From Streptomyces sp. AM 2-1-1 (GTDB lineage Bacteria > Actinomycetota > Actinomycetes > Streptomycetales > Streptomycetaceae), in the NCBI RefSeq assembly GCF_029167645.1, contig NZ_CP119147.1:1922001-1986000 (forward strand): a stretch of DNA of 64,000 nucleotides, written 5' to 3'. The position numbers were made by a program, and so were the translations under genes. This document shows, piece after piece, positions 24,955 through 34,100 of the stretch (its first letter is position 1; each line of letters opens with the position of its first letter). The notes under the pieces are model-generated. The model saw only the letters and a program-made list of their open reading frames with translations, did not search any database and was not told the origin of the DNA.

Positions 24955-26181
24955 GTGATCTCTCGTCGCACGTTCTTCGCCGGCGCCGCCGCTTCGGCAG
25001 CCGCCCTCAGCTATCCCGTCTGGGGGAGTGCCCTCTCGCCGCGCGCCTCGGCCGCCGCCGCGACGTGCGAGCTGGCGCTGGTGAACCGCTCGCTGCCGGG
25101 CACGGTGCGCGCCTACGTCACCGGACACGAGCAGGGCACCGACCGCTGGGTGCTGCTCCGCGCGGACGGCAGCCTCTACCGGCCGGACTCCCCCGCCGCC
25201 GCGCGGACTCCGCTGCCGGTCGACTGCTCGATCCCGCTGAACGCGGCGGGCGGCGCGCCCGTCGTCCTGACGCTCCCGCAGATGTACGGCGCCCGGGTCT
25301 ACTTCGTACGGGACGACACCCTCGACTTCTACCTCGACCCGGGGCCGTCCCTGGTGGAGCCGGCCTTCGCCACCTCGGCGGACCCGAACTACGGGCGCAC
25401 CTGGTCCTTCTGCGAGTTCACCTTCAACCCGCAGCAGCTGTACGCGAACATCAGCTACGTCGACCTCGTCACGGCGCTTCCGATCGGGCTCACGCTGGAG
25501 GGGGACGGCACGCACACCGTCGCTCCGCTGCCGGACGGCGCGGTGCAGCGGATCGCGGACGGCCTGATCGCGCAGGCGGCGGCCGACGGACAGCCGTGGG
25601 ACGAGCTGGTCACCCGGGACGCGGACGGCCGGGTGCTGCGGGTGGTCTCGCCGCAGAACCTCATGGCTCCGTACTTCGACCGTCCCGACCGGATGCCCTT
25701 CCGGGACCTGTTCACCGCGCAGATCGACCAGGTCTGGGAGACCTACCGCTCCACCGACCTGCGGATCGACCTCCAGGGCGGCCGGGGCGTGCGGACCGGC
25801 CGGGTCAGCGGGGACACCCTCGTCTTCGAGGGCGGCCATACGTTCACCAAGCCGGTCTCCAAGGACGTCTTCACCTGCAACCACGGGCCCTTCACCAACG
25901 ACCCGGCCGACTCCGACGACAAGAAGGCCCTGCTGGCGCGGCTGGCGGCCGGGTTCAACCGGTCGATCATGCTCGGCCACCCGGACCAGCCGAACGGCAC
26001 GAGCGCCGCGGACTACTACCAGGGGCCGGTGACCAACCACTGGTCCCGCATCGTGCACGCCAACAGCCCGATCGGTTACGCCTTCCCCTACGACGACGTG
26101 CGCCCCGACGGCCGGCCGGACGTCTCGGGCGCCGCCGACGACGGCAACCCGCGGCGCTTCACCGTGAGCGTCGGTTCCTGA
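24955..26181 (+). CDS. Secreted GH64 beta-1,3-glucanase
   Basis: Extracellular endo-beta-1,3-glucanase of 408 residues, related to laminaripentaose-producing enzymes. The N-terminus ISRRTFFAGAAASAAALS is a Tat signal. The thaumatin-like catalytic half contains RTWSFCEFTFNPQQLYANISYVDLV. Here E154 and D170 lie 16 residues apart, the spacing of the known GH64 catalytic pair. Translation starts at GTG 24955. A LacI-type palindrome lies upstream, so it is probably induced by glucan breakdown products. It converges with the next gene across a long hairpin. Confidence 0.92.
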   Translation: MISRRTFFAGAAASAAALSYPVWGSALSPRASAAAATCELALVNRSLPGTVRAYVTGHEQGTDRWVLLRADGSLYRPDSPAAARTPLPVDCSIPLNAAGGAPVVLTLPQMYGARVYFVRDDTLDFYLDPGPSLVEPAFATSADPNYGRTWSFCEFTFNPQQLYANISYVDLVTALPIGLTLEGDGTHTVAPLPDGAVQRIADGLIAQAAADGQPWDELVTRDADGRVLRVVSPQNLMAPYFDRPDRMPFRDLFTAQIDQVWETYRSTDLRIDLQGGRGVRTGRVSGDTLVFEGGHTFTKPVSKDVFTCNHGPFTNDPADSDDKKALLARLAAGFNRSIMLGHPDQPNGTSAADYYQGPVTNHWSRIVHANSPIGYAFPYDDVRPDGRPDVSGAADDGNPRRFTVSVGS

Positions 26182-26193
26182 CTCCCCCATGGT

Positions 26194-26234
26194 GCGTGTG
26201 CCCCCTCTCCCACGGTGGGAGAGGGGGCACACGC
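26194..26234. terminator. Bidirectional terminator
   Basis: Perfect 19-bp stem (26194-26212 with 26216-26234), loop CGG, between convergent genes. Confidence 0.9.
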
Positions 26235-26254
26235 GCAGGTGGGAGGCCGAGGCG

Positions 26255-26776
26255 TCAGCAGCCGCCGCAGTTGTAGTACGTCACGTCCCAGTGGTTGCCC
26301 TCGTTGACGTAGAGGTTGCCGGAGGCCGCCTGGTACTGGGCGTACCCGTCACCGCGGAGCCCGATGTAGGTGAAGGTGCCGGTGACGTAGTTGTTCAGGC
26401 AGGTGTTCTTCGCGAAGTCGAGCTTGTAGCCGTTCCAGTGCGAGTAGGTGCCGCCCGCATGACCCGTCTCCGTCCCGCCGGTGATGTTGAGGGCGCAGCC
26501 GGTGGCGCTCTTCAGGGTCTGGGCGCCCTGGGCGGTGGCCAGGTTGAGCTGGTCGAAGGAGGTGCACGTCGCGACGTTCCGGTTGGAACAGCCGCCCGAG
26601 GACGACCAGGTGATCCCGGACGAGCTGAACCGGGCGGTGGCCTGGGCGTGGGTGAGCTTGGTGGCGGCGTGCGCGTCGGTGGCGCCGCCGAGGACACCGA
26701 CCCCCGGCGCGAAGAGGGCGCCCAGCACGAGGGCGAGGGCGGTGAGTGCGGAGCGGAGCCTGGGGCGGTTCAACAT
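26255..26776 (-). CDS. Small secreted protein with M15 peptidase-like zinc motifs
   Basis: Protein of 173 residues with a Sec signal peptide (LRSALTALALVLGALFAPG, cleavage near AHA-AT at about residue 38). The mature part has SHWNGYKLDF and EGNHWDV. These fit the H-x2-G-x3-D and E-x2-HW zinc and catalytic motifs of VanX/VanY-type M15 D,D-peptidases in order and spacing. Six cysteines suggest disulfides. It may cut peptidoglycan peptides, but overall similarity to M15 is not obvious by eye. It is convergent with the GH64 gene, and the two may act together on cell walls. Confidence 0.7.
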   Translation of the reverse strand: MLNRPRLRSALTALALVLGALFAPGVGVLGGATDAHAATKLTHAQATARFSSSGITWSSSGGCSNRNVATCTSFDQLNLATAQGAQTLKSATGCALNITGGTETGHAGGTYSHWNGYKLDFAKNTCLNNYVTGTFTYIGLRGDGYAQYQAASGNLYVNEGNHWDVTYYNCGGC

Positions 26777-27120
26777 GGGGGATTCCTCCTGCTCATGACA
26801 ACTTTCGGACAGTCGCCCGCGACGGCGTGGGGGGTGGGGTTCGAGGGGCGTCGCGGGAGCGGCTAGGGCGATAGTGCCCGAGTTCTACGCGCGTCCGCCA
26901 GACCGCGTCCGTGGCGACGCGATGAATACCGGAGAACGGCGGATCCGCCGGTGGCGGCGCGCCCGGCGCCGGCGGATCGGAGAGGCTCCCCGGGGCGGGA
27001 GGGAAGAGACCGGACGCTTGATGTTGAACTTTGAACTAAACGGGGCTACAGTCAAACTCGTTGAAGGTTGAACAACCCAGGGCCTTCGACTCCGCCGCAC
27101 ACGTCTCCCGAGGAGGAGCC
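26777..27120. other. Intergenic region with the yceI promoter
   Basis: 344 bp with no gene seen. The first 240 bp are GC-rich. The last 100 bp contain the promoter at 27024-27052 and repeated TTGAA words. Confidence 0.6.
27024..27052 (+). promoter_or_regulatory. Promoter of the YceI gene with TTGAA repeats
   Basis: TTGAAC (27024-27029), 17-nt spacer, then TACAGT (27047-27052): a good housekeeping-type promoter. TTGAA recurs at 27031, 27061 and 27067, as if a repressor or activator binds direct repeats here. Confidence 0.65.
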
Positions 27121-27738
27121 ATGGCTCTGTTCAACCGCAAGCCGGTCGCCGCCACCACCACCGCTGTCGCCGAGAAGCCCGCCGTGGACCCCGCGCTCGC
27201 CGCCCTGACCGGCACGTACACGATCGACCCGGCCCACAGCAGCATCGGTTTCACGGTGCGCCACGCCATGGTGACGAACGTGCGCGGCTCCTTCGGTGAG
27301 CACGAGGGCACCCTGGTGCTGAACGGCACCGACCCGCACCACTCCACCGCCTCCATCGACGTCAGGATCGCCAGCATCGACACCGGCATCGCCGACCGTG
27401 ACGGCCACCTGCGCAGCGGCGACTTCTTCGACGCCGAAGCCTTCCCGCTGATGACGTTCCGTTCCACCGGCGCCGAGCAGCTCGGTGGCGACGACTACCG
27501 CGTCACCGGCGATCTCACCATCAAGGACGTGACCCGCCCGCTCTCCATCGACCTGGAGTTCAACGGCTCGGCCACCGACGTCTACGGCAACGAGCGCGTC
27601 GGTTTCGAGGGCTCGGCGACCATCCTCCGCTCCGACTGGGGCCTCACCTGGAACGCCGCCCTGGAGACCGGTGGCGTGATGGTCAGCGACAAGGTCAAGC
27701 TGACCTTCGACATCTCCGCGATCAAGGCCGCCGCCTGA
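27121..27738 (+). CDS. YceI-family lipid-binding protein
   Basis: YceI lipocalin-like protein of 205 residues. The family binds isoprenoid chains. Visible features are TYTIDPAHSSIGFTVRH near residue 37, ASIDTGIADRDGHLRSGDFFDAEAFP in the middle, and GDLTIKDVTRPLSI near the C-terminal third. There is no signal peptide, so the actinobacterial version is cytosolic. ATG 27121 has GAGGAGG just upstream; an earlier in-frame ATG at 27061 lies inside the repeat region and lacks such a site. It is followed by a bulged hairpin at 27753-27803. Confidence 0.92.
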   Translation: MALFNRKPVAATTTAVAEKPAVDPALAALTGTYTIDPAHSSIGFTVRHAMVTNVRGSFGEHEGTLVLNGTDPHHSTASIDVRIASIDTGIADRDGHLRSGDFFDAEAFPLMTFRSTGAEQLGGDDYRVTGDLTIKDVTRPLSIDLEFNGSATDVYGNERVGFEGSATILRSDWGLTWNAALETGGVMVSDKVKLTFDISAIKAAA

Positions 27739-27752
27739 TCCGAGCGGCACCC

Positions 27753-27803
27753 GAGCGCGCCCGCCCCACCCTCCCCCGCCGGGGAGACCGGGGCGGGCGC
27801 TCG
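27753..27803. terminator. Hairpin between convergent yceI and methyltransferase genes
   Basis: GAGCGC plus GCCCGCCCC pairs with GGGGCGGGC plus GCTC, with a 2-nt bulge. It lies 15 nt after the yceI stop. Confidence 0.6.
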
Positions 27804-27864
27804 CGCGTCACGCGGCCGGGAGACCGTCTCCGGGGTCCGGGCCCCGGGCGCCCCCGGACGGGGG

Positions 27865-28521
27865 TCACCCCCTGCGCCGGACCTTCAGCGCGTTGTCCGT
27901 ACGGTTGGTGGGGTTGCCGTCGGGGTCGTTCTGCACCCGCTCGTGCTCACCGCTGAGGAGCACCTCCCACTCCCCCGGCGCCGGTTCCAGTGACGCCAGC
28001 ACCTCCTCGGGCGTCGGGAAGGCCACCGTGGGGTCCGGGTTCTTCTCCCAGTGCGGGAAGCCCGCGTGGCCCACGACCAGCAGGATCCCACCGGGCGCGA
28101 CGGCGACGGCCGCCCGCCGCAGGATGCGCTCCCTCGGCAGGTCCCCCATGGAGTGCAGGAACTGCGCCGACACCAGGTCGAACTCCCCCTCGGGGAAGGT
28201 CGCTCCCAGGTCGTGCCACTGCCAGTCGATCCGGTCGGCGACCCCGGCGTCTGCCGCGTGGCCGGCCGCCCGCTCCAGCGCCACCCGGGAGAGGTCGGTC
28301 GCGGTGACCCGCCAGCCCCGGCGGGCCAGCCAGACGGCGTCGGCGCCCTCCCCGCACCCCAGGTCCAGCGCGCGCCCCGGCTCCAGGTCCGCCACCTCGC
28401 GCACGAGCACGGTGTTGGGGTTCCCGCTCCAGATCCGGTCGCTCTCGCGGTAGCGGTCGTCCCACATCTGCGCGGCGGTACGCGTCCCGGCCGCGGTGGG
28501 CGCGGTGCTGTCGTCGGTCAT
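27865..28521 (-). CDS. Class I SAM-dependent methyltransferase
   Basis: Protein of 218 residues. Motif I is ALDLGCGEGADAVWLA near residue 52, motif II/III WRVTATDLS, and motif IV region FDLVSAQFLHSM. It resembles thiopurine/TehB-type methyltransferases. The ATG at 28521 overlaps the stop of the upstream oxidoreductase gene by 4 nt (ATGA), so the two are coupled. The substrate is unknown; pairing with a thioredoxin-reductase-like enzyme suggests detoxification of small electrophiles or thiols, which is an inference. Confidence 0.88.
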   Translation of the reverse strand: MTDDSTAPTAAGTRTAAQMWDDRYRESDRIWSGNPNTVLVREVADLEPGRALDLGCGEGADAVWLARRGWRVTATDLSRVALERAAGHAADAGVADRIDWQWHDLGATFPEGEFDLVSAQFLHSMGDLPRERILRRAAVAVAPGGILLVVGHAGFPHWEKNPDPTVAFPTPEEVLASLEPAPGEWEVLLSGEHERVQNDPDGNPTNRTDNALKVRRRG

Positions 28522-29513
28522 ACGGTCTCCTGGGCGTTCGTGGCCGAGCGGCGGTCTTCCACCGCGCGGCGGGTGTCTTCGACGACGAGATCCGCGTTGA
28601 TCGCGGCGGCTGCCTTCAGCCCGGCCGCGGCGGAGCCGATCACCTGTTCCATCAGGTTGGCGACGTTGCCCGCCACCCACACCCCGGGCACCTCGGTGGC
28701 GCCCGTCGGGTCGGCGGCGATGTAGGTCCCCAGGACCTGTCCGGCCATCTCCATGGCGGTGGGCTCCAGCCCGAGGCTCTCCAGTACGCCGGAGCGTGCG
28801 GTGAAGCGGGTCTGGACGGCGAGGGCCTCGCGCGGCACCACCCTGCCGGAAGCCAGCCGGACCCCGGTGAGCCGGCCGTCCCGTGTCGCGATCCCCGCCA
28901 CCTCGCCGTCCACCACGGCGATGCCCCGCGCCGCGAGCTGTTCGTACGCCTCGTCGCCGAACTCGTCCGCGAGGTGGCGGAAGAGCGTCACGTCGTCGGT
29001 CCACTGCCGCCACAGCAATGCCTGGTGCACGGCCGTCGGACCGGTGGCCAGGACGCCGACGGGCCGGTTCCGCACCTCCCAGCCGTGGCAGTACGGACAG
29101 TGCAGCACCCCGGTGCCCCACTGCTCGGCCAGGCCCGGGACGGTGGGGAGTTCGTCCACGAGGCCGGTGGTGACGAGGAGCCTGCGCGCCTCGACCGCCG
29201 TGCCGTCCGTGCGTTCCACCCGGAACCCCCCGTCCCGCAGGGGCCGGGCCGCCGCCACCTCGCCCGGGATGATCCGCGCGCCGTACGCGGCCGCCTCGGC
29301 CCGGCCGTCCGCCAGCAGCTCCAGCGGCGGAACGCCCTCCCGGCCCAGGTAGTTGTGGGCGTGCGCCGCGGGCGCGTTCCGCGGCCGGCCCGCGTCGATC
29401 ACCAGCACCGACCGCCGTGCCCGGGACAACGTCAGAGCCCCGCTCAGTCCGGCTGCCCCGCCGCCGACCACCACCACGTCGTACCGGTCGTGCCCCTGTG
29501 TCGAGTCGTTCAT
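28518..29513 (-). CDS. FAD-dependent NAD(P)H oxidoreductase, thioredoxin-reductase-like
   Basis: Protein of 331 residues. The FAD-binding GGGAAGLSGALTL lies at about residues 18-30, the redox-active pair is CPYC in GVLHCPYCHGWEV, and the NAD(P)-binding domain follows. The ATG at 29513 sits behind a near-ideal AAGGAGGTG site, suggesting high expression. It overlaps the methyltransferase start. The family includes thioredoxin reductase-like and mercuric/bacillithiol-type enzymes acting on small thiols; no thioredoxin gene lies nearby. Confidence 0.9.
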   Translation of the reverse strand: MNDSTQGHDRYDVVVVGGGAAGLSGALTLSRARRSVLVIDAGRPRNAPAAHAHNYLGREGVPPLELLADGRAEAAAYGARIIPGEVAAARPLRDGGFRVERTDGTAVEARRLLVTTGLVDELPTVPGLAEQWGTGVLHCPYCHGWEVRNRPVGVLATGPTAVHQALLWRQWTDDVTLFRHLADEFGDEAYEQLAARGIAVVDGEVAGIATRDGRLTGVRLASGRVVPREALAVQTRFTARSGVLESLGLEPTAMEMAGQVLGTYIAADPTGATEVPGVWVAGNVANLMEQVIGSAAAGLKAAAAINADLVVEDTRRAVEDRRSATNAQETV

Positions 29514-29619
29514 GGTGCACCACCTCCTTCGACGGAGATGGTGCGCCCGCGCAGCCGGTGCGACAAGTTCGTTTGCCGGAACGGCAAAAGAGACGCGGGC
29601 GTGCGGCCGGGAGGGCCGG

Positions 29620-31023
29620 TCAGAACCCGCCGCCCCCGTCGAAACCACCGCCGCCGCCGAAGCCGCCCCCGTCGCCGAACCCGCCCCCGTCGCCGAACCC
29701 GCCGAAGCCGGAGGAGTCGAAGTCGGAGCCGGAGACGTCGCCGCCGGACCAGTCACCGCCCGAGCCGAAGTCACCGCCGCCGTACTCGGCCGCGTAGGCG
29801 GGCGTGGAGAGCATCGAGCCGAGCATCGTGCCGACCAGCAGGCCGGGGAGCAGCCCGCCGCCGAAGTAACCGCCGGCCCAGGGGCCGTAGGCCGGCCCGG
29901 CCTCCCAGTACGGGCGACGGCGGCCGGAGCCCACGTCCACGGTGCGGCCCTCGGGGTCCTCGCCGTCCGCCAGCCGCGTCCGGTCGGCGGCGCAGACCGG
30001 GACCTCGCGGGGCGAGCCGCCGGCCGGACGCCACCGCGCGTCGGCGACCGAGGGGCCGTGGCGCGGGTCGAAGAAGCAGGGGGGCCGCCGGTCGGGCAGG
30101 GGGGATCCGGTGCGGCGGGCCTCCAGCACGGCGAGGGAGTAGCGGCCGTCCTCCAGGGCCTGGGTGACGGGACGGACGTCGGCGGGACGTTCGGCCCTGC
30201 CCATGCGGGACTTGGCGCTCTCGTAGGAGTCGAGAGCGCGTTCGTAGTCGGCGCGCATGGCCTCGTCGGCGCCGGCCTCGGCGGGGTGGAAGTCGAGCCG
30301 CTCCAGGGTCTCGCCGTAGGCGGTGATGTCCTCGTCGACGACGACCCGGAGCTTGTCGAGCGCGGCGCGTTCCTCCGCGCGGGCCCGCCGTCGGTTGCGG
30401 CGCAGGACCGCGTACGCTCCGGCGCTCCCCGCGACGGCGACGCCGGCGAGGACGAGCAGTCCGGTACCGGCGGACCCGGGGGCCGCGGAGCCGTTCTCCT
30501 GGCCGGACCAGGAGGCGGGGGCGGTGCCCTTGGCCTGTTCGAGCGCGCTGTCGACGAAGGCGTCGAGCTGGGCGTCGGTGGAGGTGTCGGCGGCGGGGGC
30601 CTTCACCGAGGCGGTGAGGTTGTCGACCGCGCGGACCGGCATCACCCGCGGGTCCGCGCCGGCGTCGAATCCGTCACCGAGGCGGACGGCGTACACCCCG
30701 GTGATGCCGGTGTCGGCGCGCAGCGTGGCGAGGAGGCCCTCCTCGGGGAAGGCGGGGGTGTTCGGGAGGACGGCGACGAGGACCGGCTTGTCGGCATCGG
30801 TGATCCGGTCTTCGAGTGCCTTCTCCTGCCGGGTGGAGAGCTGGTCGCGGGCGCCCGGATCCACGTAGACCGGGTCCTCGCGCAGGGCCCGGGCCGCGTC
30901 CGCGACGGTGGCGTCCGGCGCGCGGGCGGGCGACGCCGTCGCGGCGGGGGCGAGGGCCGACAGCACGGTGGCGAGGGCCAGCAGCAGGCCGGCCAGAAAT
31001 GCGAATACCTGACTTTTTCGCAT
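29620..31023 (-). CDS. Membrane-anchored protein with TPM-like ectodomain and Gly-rich tail
   Basis: Protein of 467 residues. Signal peptide or first helix: residues 8-30 (FLAGLLLALATVLSALAPA). The following ectodomain (about 35-180) looks like a degenerate TPM domain. A TM segment lies at about 190-210, followed by basic residues and a coiled, charged cytoplasmic region. The C-terminus is a run of FGDGGGF/FGGGGGF repeats, common after TPM domains. ATG at 31023. Function unknown; TPM proteins have been linked to membrane-protein quality control and phosphatase activity elsewhere. It stands alone on the minus strand. Confidence 0.75.
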   Translation of the reverse strand: MRKSQVFAFLAGLLLALATVLSALAPAATASPARAPDATVADAARALREDPVYVDPGARDQLSTRQEKALEDRITDADKPVLVAVLPNTPAFPEEGLLATLRADTGITGVYAVRLGDGFDAGADPRVMPVRAVDNLTASVKAPAADTSTDAQLDAFVDSALEQAKGTAPASWSGQENGSAAPGSAGTGLLVLAGVAVAGSAGAYAVLRRNRRRARAEERAALDKLRVVVDEDITAYGETLERLDFHPAEAGADEAMRADYERALDSYESAKSRMGRAERPADVRPVTQALEDGRYSLAVLEARRTGSPLPDRRPPCFFDPRHGPSVADARWRPAGGSPREVPVCAADRTRLADGEDPEGRTVDVGSGRRRPYWEAGPAYGPWAGGYFGGGLLPGLLVGTMLGSMLSTPAYAAEYGGGDFGSGGDWSGGDVSGSDFDSSGFGGFGDGGGFGDGGGFGGGGGFDGGGGF

Positions 31024-31127
31024 ACTTCACGCTACTCCGGAAGGCTCGTCCCGCGCGTCGCCACGGGCGGGAACGGGCGGGAACAGCCGGGACCGGGCGG
31101 GACCGGAACCGGGGCGGAACCCGCACA

Positions 31128-31168
31128 GGGGTGTGCCCGGGCGCTGAATCTCCGCCCGGGCACACCCC
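31128..31168 (-). terminator. Terminator of the GH3 gene
   Basis: Perfect 16-bp stem (31128-31143 with 31153-31168), 9-nt loop, 22 nt past the GH3 stop. Confidence 0.9.
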
Positions 31169-31189
31169 CGTACGCGTCCTACCGCGGGG

Positions 31190-34100
31190 TCAGGCGGCCC
31201 GGTAGGCCGCCCGCAGCTTGGCCACCGCGCCGGTGAGGTCACCGGTGAGCAGCAGGTGGTCGGCTTCGGCGAACGGCTTGGAGACCGCCGCCGTCGGCTT
31301 CCCACCGGTCTTCTGCTGGACCAGCAGACGGGCCTGATCCACGATCGCCTTGCCCGCCGGGGTGGTGCCGAGGTGGAGCTTCTCCGCGATCTGGGCGGCC
31401 ACCGCGAGGGCGGTCAGCGTGGCTTCGCCGCCCGCGGGCGCCTTCTTGAGGGTGGTGAGGCCCCAGCCGAAGGGGAACTGCGGGTCGTAGGCCGCGTCGC
31501 CCACGTTGATGGGCAGCTGGCTCTCGGACTTCGGCCAGGTGACGGGCAGCTGTCCGGTGAAGGCGCGCTTGCCGTAGAGCACGTCGGCCACGCCGTCGCC
31601 CTCGGTGCCCGGCAGCCAGGAGGCGACCAGGGAGTCGATGGCGCCGAGGCGGTCACCGATGAGCTGAGGGCGGCCGGAGACGATCAGGACGGCGCACTTC
31701 ATCGCGGCGCAGACCTTGTCGACGGCGGCCTTGTCGGCGGCCGTCAGCTCCAGGTCGTTGCCGTTGCCGACGTCCCCGATGCCCTCGGCGTAGGGGGTCT
31801 CGCCGACGACGACCACTCCCACGTCGTAGCCGTCGGTGGGGGCGGAGGCGTCCTGGGAGTAGGTGACCGAGGAGGAGTCCTTCCTCATCCCCTCCAGGAT
31901 GGTGGTGCCCTCGGTGATGTCGCCGGAGGAGCCCTGCCAGCTGACGGTCCAGCCACCTGCCTGGTTGCCGATGTTGTCGGCGTTGGAGCCGGCGACGTAG
32001 ACCTTCTGGTCCGCCTTCAGCGGGAGGACGGCGCCGTCGTTCTTGAGCAGCACCTGGGACTTGGCGGCCGCTTCGCGGGCCACCGCGCGGTGGCCGGCGG
32101 AGCCGATGTCGTCGATGTTCGAGGTGTCCGCGTACGGCTCCTCGAAGAGACCCAGCTTGAACTTCTGGGTCAGGATGCGGGACACCGCGTCGTCGATCCG
32201 GGCCTGGCTGATGCGGCCGGCGGTGACCTCGCCCTTGAGCGTCGTGGTGAAGTCCTGGTACGCGGTCGGCACCATGATCATGTCGAGACCGGCGTTGACC
32301 GAGGTGCGCACGTCGCTGGCGTAGTCACCGGGGATCTGGTCGATGGCCTGCCAGTCGCTGATGACGAAGCCGTCGAATCCCATCCGGTCCTTGAGGACGC
32401 CGTTGATCATCTCGGCGTTGGCGTGCATCTTCACCGGACCCTGGTCGTCGCCCAGGATGTCGAGGGAGGAGTACGACGGCATGACGGTACCGACACCGCG
32501 GTCCACCGCCTCCTGGAACGGCGCGAGGTGCACCGCCTCCAGCTCTTCGCGGGTGACCTTGGTGACGCCCTGGTCGATCGTGTACGCACCGGTGGTGGAG
32601 GAGCCGAACTCGGTGCCGCCGTCGCCGACGAAGTGCTTCGCGCTGGCGAGCACCTTGTCGTTGCGGTCCAGGTCGTTGCCGGAGGCGGCGCCCTGCATGC
32701 CCTGGATCACGGTCTCCATGGACTCGACGAGTGCCGGGTCCTCGCCGTACGCCTCGTAGGACCGGCCCCAGCGCTCGTCACGGGTGACGCAGAGGCAGGG
32801 GGCGAAGTCCCACGGGATGCCGGTGGCGCGGACCTCGTTCGCGGTGACCGCGCCGGTCTTCTGGGCGGTCACCGGGTCGCGGGTGGCGCCGATGCCGATG
32901 TTGTGCGGCATGATCGTCGACCCGATGACGTTGTTGTGGCCGTGCACCGCGTCCACGCCGTAGATCAGCGGGATCTGGAAGCGGGTCGCCTGGGCGCGCA
33001 GTTGGTACGAGTCGATCATCGACGCCCACGCCTCGGGGGTGTTGGGCGTGGGGACCGAACCGCCGCCGGAGAGCAGCGAGCCGAGGTCGTAGGAGGCGAT
33101 GTCGCCGGGGGTGCGCAGCGCGTTGCGCTCGGCCTGCGTCATCTGGCCGGCCTTCTCGGCGGGCGAGAGCCGGGACAGCAGGTCGGCGACGCGCTGCTTC
33201 ACCGGGAGCTTGGCGTTCTGGTACGGCAGCCCGTGGGCGTTGATGACGACCTGCGGGTTCTCCGCCGGGGTCTTCGCGCCGGTGACGGTGAGGGCGAGCG
33301 GCACCGTCCGGGCCTCGGCCGCCTTCCTCGCCTTCTTCGTGGTCACCACGACGTTGTGGGTGGCGCCGGAGGCGGTGCCCGCCGGGAAGGTGTAGGTGCC
33401 GGTGACCGGGGTGTAGTCGGTGCCGGCCACCGCGGTGCCGCCCTGCGTGGTGTAGGCGACGGTGACGGGCTCCTCGATCGGCAGGCCGCCGGTGGTGGAG
33501 AGGGTGAGGCGAAACGTCGCGGCGCCGCCGTTGTCCACCGGGTGCACGGCGGCGTCGGTCGAGACGCTCGCCTTCAGTGCCGGGTCGGCCTTGCCGTAGA
33601 GCTCCATGCCGTCGATGGCGAAGGAGCCGGGGGCGCCGGTCGGCAGGGTGAGGGCGTAGCCCCACATCCTGTCCAGGCCGAGGATGTGGTCGATGCCGCC
33701 GACGGGCTGGTAGTCGCCGCGGTAGACGAAGTCCGCGAACGGGACCTCGACCTGGTGCCACCCCTCCCAGTCGTCGGTGAAGGACATGGTCCACAGCTCG
33801 GACGCGCCGCCGTGGGCGCCGCCGTCCTTGATCTCGAAGTTGATCTTCTTGCCGGAGCCGGGGGGCAGCGGAGCCTTGTTCTGCCCGTACCACCAGAAGC
33901 GGATGCCCTTGTGGGCGCTCCAGTTCTGGGGGGCCTGGTCGACGGCGAACTCGTGGCTCAGGCCGCCCCAGCCGCTGATGTCGTAGGTGCCTTCGAGGAC
34001 CTTGGAGCCCTCGGGGGCGTCGGCGCGTTCGGTGAGGGCGAGCTTCGGCTGGTCGTCGGCGTCCGAGCCCCAGGTGAAGATCGAGTCGGCGGGCGGGGCG

